Shown here in pieces: positions 16,050 through 27,819 of a stretch of 64,000 nucleotides of DNA. The first letter of the stretch is position 1, and each line of letters begins with the position of its first letter. The DNA is from Lepidurus packardi (Eukaryota > Arthropoda > Branchiopoda > Notostraca > Triopsidae). The notes under the pieces were generated by a model, which was not told where the DNA came from, searched no databases, and saw only the letters and a program-made list of their open reading frames with translations. The stretch spans positions 12,974,024 to 13,038,023 of the forward strand of contig JAKZAN010000001.1 in NCBI GenBank assembly GCA_023053545.1, written 5' to 3'. A program made the position numbers and the translations under genes.

Positions 16050-17460
16050 TATTTACTCATAATATCGATATTACAGCTGCTTTGGGAATTGGACTTGCTC
16101 CGCGGAAGTGGGAAGGCAACTAAGTGTACAGTAAATTGGAGGAGATATGTACAAAGAAGATAATTGCGGTGGCCAAAGAACAAAACTATAAGGCTATACA
16201 GTAATAAAAGCTCTCAATGCATCAATTACACGCTATTACAATAAACTAATTCATTCAGATATATTTACCAAAAAAGTCATCATTACAGCTTACACTGGGA
16301 AAGCAGCATTCAACGTAGATGGGTCAACAATACCACATACCAGCAAACAAAATGTTTGATGCCAACTACAGCCTTTCTAACCCAACTCCAGCCTTTCTAA
16401 CTTTCTAGCCTTGCAATCTCAAGTAAAAAGTGAGTTATTTATGAAATACCGTCATGTTCAACTTTTCATAGTAGACGAAATTTCCATGGTAGGCATCAAG
16501 GTCAAACCATGGAAAAAGTCATAGTCAACTTAAACAAAGCTCCCCCAAACATGCACTACGTTGCACTAAGTAGAGCCAAAACACGAGAAGGGCTGTATAT
16601 AGAAGACCTAAACGAGTCAAATATTAAAGTTTCCAATGATGTCAAAAAAGAAATGCAACGACTACGTAGAAACCCACAGGACTTAGCGCTTATAAGCACA
16701 CCTACCTTACAGCATTTCTTAATATTACCACTCTTTACAACAAAATTTCTGATATTACTTCAGATTACTTCCTTCAAGCCTGCACTACCTTCGCCCTATG
16801 CGAAACAAGATTGTCTAATATACATCAAAATACAGATTTGCACATTCCACACTTCAACATACATCGCATGGACTACGCTCCAACACCGTCACCTTACGGT
16901 ATGGGAATATATACAAAACAAGACGCTGTCTTCTCAAATATAGCATCGACAAACTGTCTAGAGCTGTGCAGCACATACATAACAAAGCAATCTTTATACA
17001 TTTACGCTCTGTATAGACACCATTCAGATAGCATGGATGACTTTTATGACACCTTACACCACTTCGTTCAAAGTATAAAACATTCTACCGACAGAATTGT
17101 GTTAATGGGTGACTTTAATATAGATATACATAACAAACTACACGAGAAAAAAATAAAAACAATAGAACCTATACTAAAACCACTAAACCTAAAACAACAC
17201 AACACACAACAGACTGCCACTCAACATAAGATCTTAACAAAACATCATTTACATTTCACATCATATTACATTTCAATACTCAAACACATAACTCGTAAGC
17301 AACACAAAGTTAAGTGCCACATACTCTTAGCTACCATACACTTCCATCCATCAATTTTAAACAAATCACACCAATCCATTATTTACATTCACGCTTCCAC
17401 TTTACAACCCTACAACTCCCAACATTTCCTTTCCACGAATCAACACGTTCTCCGGATTTA
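16050..17460 (+). pseudogene. Decayed Helentron-like element: PIF1-type helicase plus endonuclease remnants
   Basis: Broken pieces of a transposon polyprotein on the plus strand. Around 16100 a poor P-loop-like LRGSGKATK occurs. At about 16275-16340 KVIITAYTGKAAFNVDGST matches the helicase motif after the P-loop in Helitron/PIF1 proteins. At about 16465-16500 FIVDEISMVG is Walker B. Directly after it, from 16509, NMHYVALSRAKTREGLYI is helicase motif VI, so the sequence between motifs II and VI is missing. From about 16800 a second domain follows with YALYRHHSD and IVLMGDFNIDI, the catalytic-loop wording of endonuclease/exonuclease/phosphatase enzymes. Helicase followed by an AP-type endonuclease is the order reported for Helentrons. 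Several frameshifts and stops; not functional. Termini were not identified. Confidence 0.7.
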
Positions 17461-17610
17461 GTTACATACGTACGTAAAGTGTCCCTGGGTCAAACATGAC
17501 ACTAGTGTGTCACTGGCCAACAATGAATTCTTCTTTTTTCAGCTAGTGGAGTGAAAGAAAATTCAAATTTTAGCGACTCTCATCAACGAAAATTGATGAG
17601 AATCGTGAAG

Positions 17611-17796
17611 CTAACCTAATCTAACCTAACTTAATAACCTAACCTAAGCTAACCTAACTTAATAACCTAACCTAACTTAATAACCTAACCTAACTTAATA
17701 ACCTAACCTAAGCTAACCTAACCTAATCAAACCTAAACTAACCTAACCTAAACCTAACCTAACCTATCCTAACTTAACCTAACCTAACCTAAACTA
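17611..17796. repeat. Interstitial CCTAA/TTAGG-like array
   Basis: About 185 bases of imperfect AACCTAACCTAA units mixed with AACTTAATAACCT and AAGCTAACCT variants. The pentamer CCTAA is the arthropod telomere unit TTAGG on the other strand. It begins about 150 bases after the last recognisable Helentron sequence. This is an internal, degenerate array, not a chromosome end. Confidence 0.85.
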
Positions 17797-19971
17797 ATGT
17801 ATTTACAATCCAACTACCATTTTTGAATTCGAGTGACACCCGTTTGTCATTCGTTTTCCGAAAACGTTTTGAAACCATAATACACACTAGTGTCATTTTT
17901 ATCTCGGATTTCCAAAACTGGAGAACCTGTTGCCACGAATTTCGATTCCATTTGGGCCATCTACCGTGTGACGCACAACACATTCACATGCATACAAAAT
18001 AAACCTAACTACCCGTTCACTATACTTGCATAGCTCACTCGACAGCTCGCCTGTCGTCTTGTTCCTAGGTTTTCATCTATATACTGCTCGAACTAATTCG
18101 CCTTAAAAAATCCAAACTTGCAGCAAACCCGTGAAATAAAAACTATGAAATAAAAGTCAGAAATAAAGCAATATAGGTGTAAACTTTTATAGTTTAATTC
18201 AAGCAATTACACGTTTTCTGTCGCAACGCTATCTCTATTATCAATTTATATGCAAGATTATATCGCACAGCACATGATATTTACACGAAAATAACTGCCA
18301 CGAAGATTGTCCATTATAGGCAGTTACATATTGTTTGGTCCCTCATTTTTTTTTTTTTTTGAGCGGCAATGCATAACATCTATCCACAAGTTTCCCAACT
18401 GGTTCAAAGCGATTACACGGTTGCATCATACAAGCTCGTTTTGTTTGTACAGTAATTTGATGAAAAGGAATGCTAATATAACATTCGCGGTAAAAACACA
18501 CAGACACACATTACACAATAAAGTATGATTACAATTTTGCACTGGTTATACGGTTTTCCCCGTATGGACAGCATGCCCTGCTGTCCAAAAAAGCCTACAC
18601 TAAAACAAAAACATTACAAAACTAGCTAAGCAAGATGCATGCTTTGCAACACTATAAGCGAAGAAAGCGTAATTAACGAATATCGACTTTCCAAGACCTC
18701 ACCCTTGCATTTGTATGCTGTTTAACATACTTGCATTTGTATGCACTGTGCGGTTGGGGAAAACATAGTACAGCTTACATTCTCGTTTATTTCCTGGTAA
18801 AGCTGGAAAAAGCCAGTGTCGGTTTTGAAACAAATGTACAGCTTGCGCCAAGTTGTTTTAATTACTTGGGTCAGTAGCCAAAATAGCCGTTATGCTATAC
18901 CTGCTAGGCACTACCCCTTCTACTCCTTTTGACTTCTGTTCTTTTAATTTTTGTCTACAAATTGAATTCTTAAAAGTTGGAACGTTCAGTTTACAGTCAA
19001 GAGTATCTCCTTCTTTCTACCTGGATTGTAGTAAATTATTTGTGTCCTCTAACATATGATTTGACAAGACGAACGTTTCAAAACGCCGTCAGGCGTCGTT
19101 AAAAGGATTGGTTTTGAAAAATAGCCAAAATAAAAATAAGTCAGGAAGCAAGTTGGCATTTGGAAAATATAAACGAGGGCAGCAGACGATCCTGTCTCAG
19201 AAGGCTAGGAAGAAATATCACATTTCATTAAATGGCCCCGATTCTCGATGCGTTAGTAATTCGCATTCTCTGCGTCTAGACATTTGCATCTTCTTGCGTC
19301 TGGAAAAGTGTTTGCTTTCGCAATTAGAATGTCGTTACTGGGAGTTTTTCCATAAACTTCCACTGCTTCTCATATCTTTTTCTTTTGCTGGCACGAGACA
19401 GGCACAAAATATAGACTCTGCAACATAGTACAACTTGTTCAGTGTTGCTGTCTCCATGGAGCTTTTTAGAGACATTGGTGGGTCACAACCAAACATTTTT
19501 GGCTTGTTTTCTTGCTAACATATCCGATATTAACACTCGTCAGTCCTCATACATGTTTGGTCAGTTTCTAAGAAATCTCCTACTCCCCTTAAGCACAGAT
19601 CGCCAAAACTGTTGTACACATACGCCGAAGTTTTAGTTGGCTTGGGAATACTAAGACGCTTCTTGGAAAAGGCACTTTCATTCGTAAAGACTTTTCAATC
19701 AGAAAGACTTTCGTCAAGTGCTGGCTTTATGAGAGAGACCGAGTATTGACTTATAGATGCCTCGGACATTTTAAACTTTTTTCAAATACAATTTTTCACT
19801 GGCGTCCGCCGACACTTTTGTAACAAATATTTTTTGGCAAATTATTTCACAACCCAAATTCGCCGTTGGTAATGGAGGCGAATATCTCAGGTAGTACCTT
19901 CTATGGAAGGGGTGGTCCCGCACAAACTGGTAATAGTGTTTATAAAAATGGAAATTTGTTGGCGCTTTTTT
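17797..19971. other. Intergenic, nothing recognised
   Basis: Includes a T run near 18345. Open frames of up to about 100 codons (for example 19108-19428) have no recognisable motif, no supporting splice signals and biased composition; I see no gene. Confidence 0.4.
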
Positions 19972-22866
19972 TTATTTCTTGCGCGATTTTGCATTCTTTC
20001 CATTTTTCGCCTTGCTCTTGTTGGGCTGTCCCATTCCTGAACTCCAGGTTGCTGCCATGGAATTGCCTCCCATTTTCTTCATGCGCTGGCGTTCTTCAAT
20101 CTTCATCCTCAATGTCTGCAACGTTGTCGGCGACGCACCTGTACCTAGTCGGACGTGCTTCCCTGTAAGGGCGCGGGGTGAACGCCTCTTGCCCCCTGCC
20201 AAATTTCCTGAAGCCATTCCGAATGCTCCTGATTCTGCTTCATCAGAGGTACTAGCTGCAGGTGAGGGTACTGAAGGACTTTGGCGTCCGCTTCGAAAAC
20301 TAGTCTGTAAAAATGTACATACAAAAAGAAAAACGAATTGATATAAACACGTTCATATCTCAAGCTTCCAACAAACGAAAAACTGCTCATTATTTGCATA
20401 AATCCTATCTTGCAATTCATGACCTCGCATCGCCAAAAGGCAAGCGTTAGAACAAAAGCTACGTTTAAACCTTTATGGTTGCCTTTTCTCGTCAGACACG
20501 AAGCAACATACGCAGTGTGTTCCAGAGTGTACTTTAAAAAAGGCACCGTGAACCACCCCGTCAATAACTCATCGTGAGACGATAAAAAGTCGAGCGATTG
20601 AAACGTTTTAATCTTCCCAAGCGAACAAAAATTTTAAAAAAGCTTATTACTCCCCTTGAATCCACTTTAAGATTCATACTGAGAAGCTTTTGTGAAATAT
20701 GCATGCGTATTTTTGTTTTGTACTAACAGTCGTGCTATTAATACTAATAACAGTTTATTACCATTACTTAATATTCAGTAGTATTTATTATTTATTAATA
20801 CAGTAAATGAAGCTAACGTGGTCACGGTTGTCAAGTGAATATTGATTCTGTTAAGCGGAGATTCTAAAATCGGAAATATGCAATCAAATGCTACGATTAA
20901 TCGGCACGTGAAACGAACTGGCGGGTTTATAGCAAAGAAATAAAGCATTCTCTACTTTTTGACACTTTCCCCACACGTTTCCTTTATCCAGATTCACTAC
21001 ATCCACTACTCTTTATTACGTAACGATATTCCAACAATGTTGATAGAAATGATTGAAGAATTCCTAACTTCACGGCCGCTTCCCTTTGTGGCAAATCTTT
21101 TAAATTTAACTTGTCATAAGTTTCAATGAGCCGCAACTTTTCTTTTGTATTTAAATCAACTCTTTTCTTGTTCGCGCCATTTTATATAGCCACATGTCTA
21201 AACACAAATAACACTGCACCTTTGAAGCCTACTCCTACGCTAAGGTAGGGTTCTCAACACGATATCCCGTCTAATTTTCCCAGTCAATTAAAGGACCTGG
21301 TCATTCAATTGAATGACCTGCTCATTTAAGTGACTGGGGAGTTTAGAAGGGATTTGCGCCTACGCGTCGTAGTAGACTGGAAATGACAGGATTGGTCAAA
21401 TCGACGTAAAAACAATGTTATTGGTCAATCTGCAAAGTACATGTAGCAATGACGACTGTAGTTTTATTACTATAGTGTGAAGATGCTTTTAAAATGGATT
21501 CTAATATCTGAAAGTGTGATTCTAATATATAATGGATTCTAATAACCGACTAAAATGCTACAAATTATACCATTTTGAATCCGTCCTTTAAAATTTGATT
21601 CCATAAGGCGGCTAATTCTAATAACCATTGATTAAAATAAGCTGCATGTGATAATTTATTGCCATTTCTTATTATTTCCTGTTTCTTTATTATTATGCAT
21701 TATTTACTCATTAGTGCTTAGTATTCACTAAATTAATTATTATTGGTAATAACAAGTAGTAGCAGTGCAATAGTATTAGTAACAAATACATTACTATTGG
21801 TATTTACCGCTTTTGAAGCTTGGTTCGAGGCTATATTCCGCAAGAAGTCCTGGGCTTGGAACGACTGGAGCAAGTGCGAGTATCCATACAAGCCCAAGTA
21901 GAGCCACGGCGGGCATGATGACAAGGTAGATAGTGTATCGGGATTCCCGCCGACCCTTTCTTCCGACTGCTTGTTCAGCGATGCGCCTGGCATGATACCT
22001 TGGAGTAGTTGGTACTGCAGCAAATGTCTTCGGAACTCGTCAAGTGATTCTGCAGACGGAAGCACCGATTCTGAAGCCGTCCGCCTTAAATGAGAATTAG
22101 AAAAGGGCTCTTCTTCACAATCTTCCTGATCTGGAATGTCTTCTTCTTCTTCCTCTTCTTCATCGTCTTCTCTTTTGAGTCTGTCGGCTATTGCGTCTCT
22201 TGCTGTGCTGTGATCTTGTCGTGCCGCATGCCTATGGTCAGTACTGGGAAGGATTTCCTCCTCTTCGACTATCCGCAAGGGTCGGTCTTGGGAGTTGTCG
22301 TCCGCATCGTCGTCGTAATTAATCGAGCTGGAAGGCGCTTCTTTGATGTTAGATTTCCGTAAGTGACTTACAAGCTTGTCCAAACGGGCTTGTTTGCTTC
22401 CTAACGCGTTAGGAATGTTGCTCTCGGACTGGGACCTCCAGTCCGTGTTCAGCATGGCTTTACGTTTCTTACACACGTAGTAATTCGGAATCGTTTCGGC
22501 ATTACTGGCGACTGCTGGGGGTGTCACGCTGGGGGCTTCCAAGCGTTTTGACGGCTGACTGAGATCAATGGGCGCGGAATCAGATTCTGTGGTTTCGTTG
22601 TCGACGTACGTTTGCGCTGGAGATGACGAGGGACTCGGCGCTTCACGTAGATTACTCCCAACTACTACTTCTTCGTTCCACTCGCCGTCTACTTGCTCCT
22701 CATCTTCCGAGGAAGCTACCGAGTGGTTTTGATTGTGATCTTTCCGCACTGCTTTGACGTCCATTTCTGCGTCTTTCGGCAATCTAGGCAGGGATTTCCA
22801 CATCGCTAAGGATTCGGGCGTTCGCAGTAGCACATTCAGAGGCCTCTGTTGCTGGTGGTCCATCAT
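19972..22866 (-). CDS. Acidic nuclear-type protein with PIDLS (CtBP-binding) motif, unidentified
   Basis: Predicted 463 aa from two minus-strand exons, 22866-21808 and 20304-19972, joined in phase 0 across a 1.5-kb intron that contains a Tigger-like element. I do not recognise the family. Visible: MMDHQQQRPLN start; a Ser/Glu-rich N half; PIDLSQPSK, which fits the PxDLS motif bound by the CtBP co-repressor; KKRKAMLNTDW; a run of acidic residues (EDDEEEEEEEDIPDQED); a hydrophobic WLYLGLYGYSHLLQSFQAQDFL segment shared with no domain I can name; and, in exon 2, a basic block SPRALTGKHVRLGTGASP followed by TTLQTLRMKIEERQRMKK, which looks like a compact conserved motif, then a Lys/Asn-rich tail ending KNAKSRKK. 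This suggests a transcriptional cofactor; function is inference. If unspliced, exon 1 would end 25 codons later. Confidence 0.7.
20801..21656 (-). mobile_element. Tigger/pogo-like element remnant, copy 1
   Basis: About 855 bases in the intron of the PIDLS gene. The left end CAGTAAATGAAGC and the right end AAGCTGCATGTG are diverged forms of the terminal repeat seen in copy 3. On the minus strand it keeps an N-terminal DNA-binding region that reads DLNTKEKLRLIETYDKL followed by DLPQREAAVKLG, typical of pogo/CENP-B helix-turn-helix domains, then a CENP-B-like second part with stops. The catalytic domain is absent, so it is a non-autonomous deletion derivative. Confidence 0.8.
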
Positions 22867-25079
22867 TTTCGTTAACTAGCCCGGATACTAGTCTTCTCCC
22901 TTACCTTCACAAGCGGCTATCAAAAGGAATGCTTCAAAATTTCATTACCAAACAAAAACACTATTGATCCAATCTTGCAAGTGTGCTCTTCGCGCTGGGT
23001 TTGTGTAGTATCCTTGAGCAATAAGGAATGGGCGGTGGTACGTCTTCTACGTTTCTTCTTTATTATCTTTTAATCTTTTTCAATATTTTTTTGGAGCTTT
23101 TTGAACGTTCAAGCTCGAGCTTTCCTTTATCGGGAATTTAGGAAGTCCGACACGAGCATTCCCAAAATTGTGTCTCTTTCTTTTTGTTCCGTTTCGCTGA
23201 AACTCGGAGCAAAACTCCCTTTGGCACCGAGGATGAATAATTATAAAGCAAGTTTCTCAAATGAAATGGGTTTTGACGGGCGCTGCAAACAGGTTTAACC
23301 AAAAATGACCACCTGCAAGAAAACGAGTTCATAATATGAGTTACGAGCGACACGGCATTGTCACATGAGCTTTTCTTCAGTTCTAGGGAACATTAATAAA
23401 GGGAGCTTAAGTCTTACAAGGGAAGTACAAACGAAACAACAAGTATATATCTACAGGACCTTTTTTCATGCTCCGCAAGCCTGTTTCGTCTATTATATGC
23501 AAATTTGTCCTCGCGGTAACAACTCACCGCAACCCCAAGCTGAAGCTTGGAAGATAAAATGTTTTTCAAAACCTTTTTTTGGTTTTCAAAATAGAATATA
23601 CTCCTCGTAGTATAACGGAAGGACCGGCTCACGAAGTTCTTCTGTTCAGCCGACCACAGCAAGTTTTCACGACAAAAAGTTGACATTCCACTGCCATTAG
23701 TTTATCTTAAGACGAATACAAGAGAATTACAAGAATGATCTTGTGTTTCTAGCCCGTTTTTAGAGAACAAATATGGGCTTTTCATGAAACAAAGGTAGGT
23801 CTTACCCTTCTCTTAGTCAAATCATACAGTACACGCTTAGCTAAATGAAACCAATTAAAATAGAACAAGTCACATTGCTGAACTGACAAACATTCGCCTT
23901 GGCTGTCTTGCTCGAAGTCGTATCCTGTTGCATCTGCCTTCATATGACTTTATCTTATCAGTTGGTTTCATTCGACAATATAAAAAAGTCATGAACCCAC
24001 ACGGAAATTGCACGAAATATTACCGCATCTACATAGCTTCGTAGTTTATCTGTGGATGCCACAATTGATACTGCGCAACATCCTGTTCGCCTTTTCCTCC
24101 AGGACGCCAAAAACAGAAATAATTTCAAGGAAAATATGCGCACTTAAAAAAAAAAAAAAAAAAAATATGTCACGTAGCAGGTCACCTGCAAAATATAATG
24201 CTGACCGGCCTTTCCTACCATTATGGACTTGGGTGGGAAAAAAAGAAGAAAGTAGCCGCTAGCACCCTTGTTGACTGATCAGGAAACTCAGGTAATTTTA
24301 AAGGTCGGATTTACGATTACGTGTTGCGGTGTTGGCGACAGACCTCCTCAATCTTTTCGGTTTATTCTTGCTCTTTGGAAAGAAGCAGGTTACTGCGTTG
24401 GATGAATTATCTTCTTTAATTTTTTCAACCTCTATTTCTCTCTGTCTGTGATTTAATCAGAACGAAGTAGTTTGTCAGCAACAGCACTATAGGCAGACGT
24501 GGCAAGGTTTTCAAATAAGCACGTACACTGAAACGAATTAGCTTCCTTCGACAAATATGCGTTCCCTCCTAATTTTGACTTGTCTGCCGGAAATGCGATA
24601 ACGATGAATGATGGGGAGGACGTGCACACAGAAAAACCAGAATGTTCACCAAACTTTTCCCCCCCATCAAAATGGGGTGCTAACAACAGCTAATTTTCTT
24701 GTCGTGTTCCACCCAACTCCCCAGCAAATTCCAGCCATGACTGATTTTCACGGCCTCGAACGACATTCGCAAAATATAACCATATAACCGGTCGCAGATA
24801 TGGCCTTTCCAGTTACTATCCCAGTTAAGTTAGTACGCGAATCTGGGCACGTGAAAATTAGTTCTTAAGCTGACTCTACCACCCCCTTTTTACCGATTTT
24901 TTCGACAATTTATTCTCCATACCACATACACACTGTATCAAGTACCTCTGCCAATATTCAGTTGCTAAGTCTTCAGCTAGAATCTACCCCAATCTCTCTA
25001 CAGACAATGCATTGTTAGCTAAACTACATAAGAAATTGATAACATATAGTATTCCCTTAAAAGTATAAGCTACTGACGT
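22867..25079. other. Intergenic, nothing recognised
   Basis: Upstream of the PIDLS gene. Contains an A run (24146-24165) and scattered short frames without recognisable content. The PIDLS gene promoter should lie at the left edge; no core element was identified. Confidence 0.4.
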
Positions 25080-25083
25080 TTAA

Positions 25084-25599
25084 GGCTCCCGTACACCTTA
25101 GCTTATTGATGGGAACCAGTCACAGATGGCGCTGATGTTTGTTATTGTTTTGCAAAGGCCTTGCGTAAGAAAACAAAAAAAAAAAGAAATAGATAGCTCA
25201 TTGCTGGCTTGTTTTGCTTTTGAAAAGTACAGTTTGTCGCCCAGCACAATGTTTCAAACCAAGTCGTCAAACATTCCGAACAAAATTTCTCGAAGACGGC
25301 ATGTCTATTGTCACGTCAGATTTGAAAGTAATCTAAAGCAAAAGTTGGTTTCTTTTTTAGCAGCTAGTGCACAACCAAAGGACATGTTATAGGCAACGTG
25401 TTTCACATAGTTGCAAACTTCATTTGGATATTGCTAATTTATTATTACTTGGAAATTATTGATTGATTGTGCACTAGCTGTTAGTATCCTCGAGTTTGCT
25501 GTCGAAGAATTTGTTCACGAAATGTGCTGCTTTTAACGAAAAGTTGTTCCGAAATTACCTATGCTAATCGCCTATCCCGAGTTAAGGTATACGGGAGCC
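25084..25599. mobile_element. TTAA-flanked MITE, copy A (516 bp)
   Basis: Terminal inverted repeats GGCTCCCGTACACCTTA and AAGGTATACGGGAGCC. The left flank is TTAA (25080-25083); the right flank is TTAC, one base off. The interior shares long segments with copy B at 34055 (CAGTCACAGATGG, TGTTTGTTATTGTTTT, CCTTGCGTAAGAAA) and, inverted, with copy C at 42505. No coding capacity is seen. Confidence 0.85.
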
Positions 25600-27384
25600 T
25601 TACCTTATGGTTGGGACTTGTAACTTATTCCGACATGCTTTGCCAATGCAGCAAAAACGCAATAATGAATACTTCGGAGTTACTGGTATTGCTTCGTTAG
25701 GTAGACTTTATTTTTTTATAATTTTTTTTTGGAGGTTAAGAACAAAACATAGTATTCCCGCAGATGCTAAAGATCAAGGTAAGGCAACTGAACCTTTAAA
25801 AAAAAAAAGGTCAGGTACATGCAAAACGGTCCAAAAATTCCAATGTCACGCGAAGGAGCTTACGCCACAAAGAAAAAGCCGTTGGTGAATAGCTCCCAAA
25901 CAACTGCATAATAGTACACGCAGTAAACGTTGCTCCAAGGCTTACATAAAGCAAAAATGGATACCCATTTAATTAAGTTAACCGCGCTCGTTATGTCGAG
26001 CGCGTTTGCTGCACTTGTGCTGGTGCTGCGCCGAGAAAAAAATAGAAAGTATACGAAATCGGGGTTAATTCAAGTTTTTGACCATTTTGAGCATTACCCC
26101 AATTTGAATTTAGACTTTTTTGACAACAATGCATGATTAACATATAATGCTAAATTGCTTTGCGAATAGATTTCTACATGCTCGACTACCGGAAAGCTTA
26201 ACGAGGGCAACTTTCTAAACATTCGGCAATGCGTCATAAATACGACTAACAATTAACCCGTTTAATTATGCAAATACAAGTGTTTTGCCCAGCGAGGTAC
26301 TGCGTCACAAGCATCAGCTTTAATCAAGCCAGTCCACCAATTCCTTTTTTAGACAGTGCCAACAAGAAAAGCAAGTAATTATATTCAAAGGATTGAAATC
26401 TCGACAGTTGGGCGACCAAAATTGCCTTACGATGGACAGAAATAGCTTTGATTTCTTTCTACACAAACCTGCAATCTGTAAAAAATCAATTCTCAAGTGC
26501 TCCTGTTCTTGGTCCGGTTTTACTGCGACACGGATACAATTAATGTTAGAACCTGTTGCTGTGCTCCATTTTCAATTCCGTTTATAGCTCTACACGTCGC
26601 CTACTCGTGGGTAGCGCTTGCTTTGTCCCTTGACTGCCGAGAAGTGTGAGTCTATAAATGTGGTAATAAGAAATTCGCACAGCTACCTTGAAATGCAAAT
26701 AGGCTAGGACTATCCACTGGGTTGGATAATCAGATCATGAACAGGTTCACCATGCACACGAAGTGGCTTGGAATAGTACGTCAAAATTCGCTGGGAACCA
26801 ACTAATTCAGTACCCATGTACTTTTGCAAACTAAGCACGTTTTCCAAAGTCCGCGACAATCACCCGCTTTAAAATAGTTTTACGAGGTCGACGACACGAG
26901 ATACTAACTCGGATCAGAATCTGCACTGCATGTGTAACGCTACACACAACTTGGTCCTTGCAATTGGGTACGTTTGGGCTAATGTCTGGATCCTTTATAA
27001 GAGCAAAACTTGGCACTGGTCTATATTCGGGCGATCCTCTGAACCCTTCGTTCGGATGGCGAATGACCCCTGCAACTGCTTGTATCATTGTTAAAAGCTC
27101 CAACAAGCCCTACGTACTGTGCAACCTTGAAAGGCACGGTTCAAAGTTACTTTAGGTTGAGGCCCAACCAAACAACTCCTTTCCTTGAGAAGCTTGAAGG
27201 GAGGCGCGAACGATGGGGTTGTTTTTCCGTTTTTCTGTTTGTCACAGTTATGTATCATATCGTATAGAAAGGGCTGAACTGGAAACCCCAATTTCAGGGT
27301 AGAAAAATATAATAAAAACAAAAAAAAAGTTTCCATTGCCTTTTTCGAACGTCCCTAAACAGGGCTAATTTATTTTCATCCTTT
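25600..27384. other. Intergenic, nothing recognised
   Basis: Short frames only. I see no domain, repeat family or RNA gene here. Confidence 0.4.
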
Positions 27385-27602
27385 AAATCCTATATTTTAA
27401 TTCTCTTCCCAAAACTTCCTGAAAGCAACTGGAGGGGGGTCTTGCTTAATGGATATAAAAAGCTTCCCAGTTACAAATTCTAAATCCTAAATCCTATATT
27501 AGAATCCACTTCCAAAGCTTCCTGAATATAACAAGAGGGGGGGTCTTCTCTAATGGTTATTATATATACAGTGCATATAAAAACGCTTCTCAGTTTCGAA
27601 CG
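27385..27602. repeat. Imperfect tandem duplication, about 105-bp unit
   Basis: AAATCCTATATT starts at 27385 and again near 27490, each followed by TTCC..AA.CTTCCTGAA, a G run in AGGGGGGTCTT and ATATAAAAA.GCTTC. The copies differ by small indels, one at a (TA) stretch. Confidence 0.75.
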
Positions 27603-27800
27603 TGAAGAAACAGGTTCCACTACATCACATTAGCTTACACCATGATTGACCGTCCGTCAATGATATAACAAGGAGATATGGGAAATCAGGCGTGCTAATA
27701 GAAAGAAAAGAAAAACACAGAAGCTATTTTCGCCATAGGTGTACAATGGCAAAGAACTCGAACTGTCGCTTCACTTCACCGAGGCGGTCCCACCTGATGA

Positions 27801-27819
27801 CCCCCCCCCCCCCCCCCCC
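27801..27819. repeat. Poly-C tract, 19 bases
   Basis: The longest C homopolymer in the window, in gene-free sequence. Confidence 0.9.

Noticed and set aside
17108-17460. Endonuclease frame as a host gene or LINE
   Set aside because: It follows helicase remnants in the same direction, shows stops and frameshifts, and no reverse transcriptase sequence is present.
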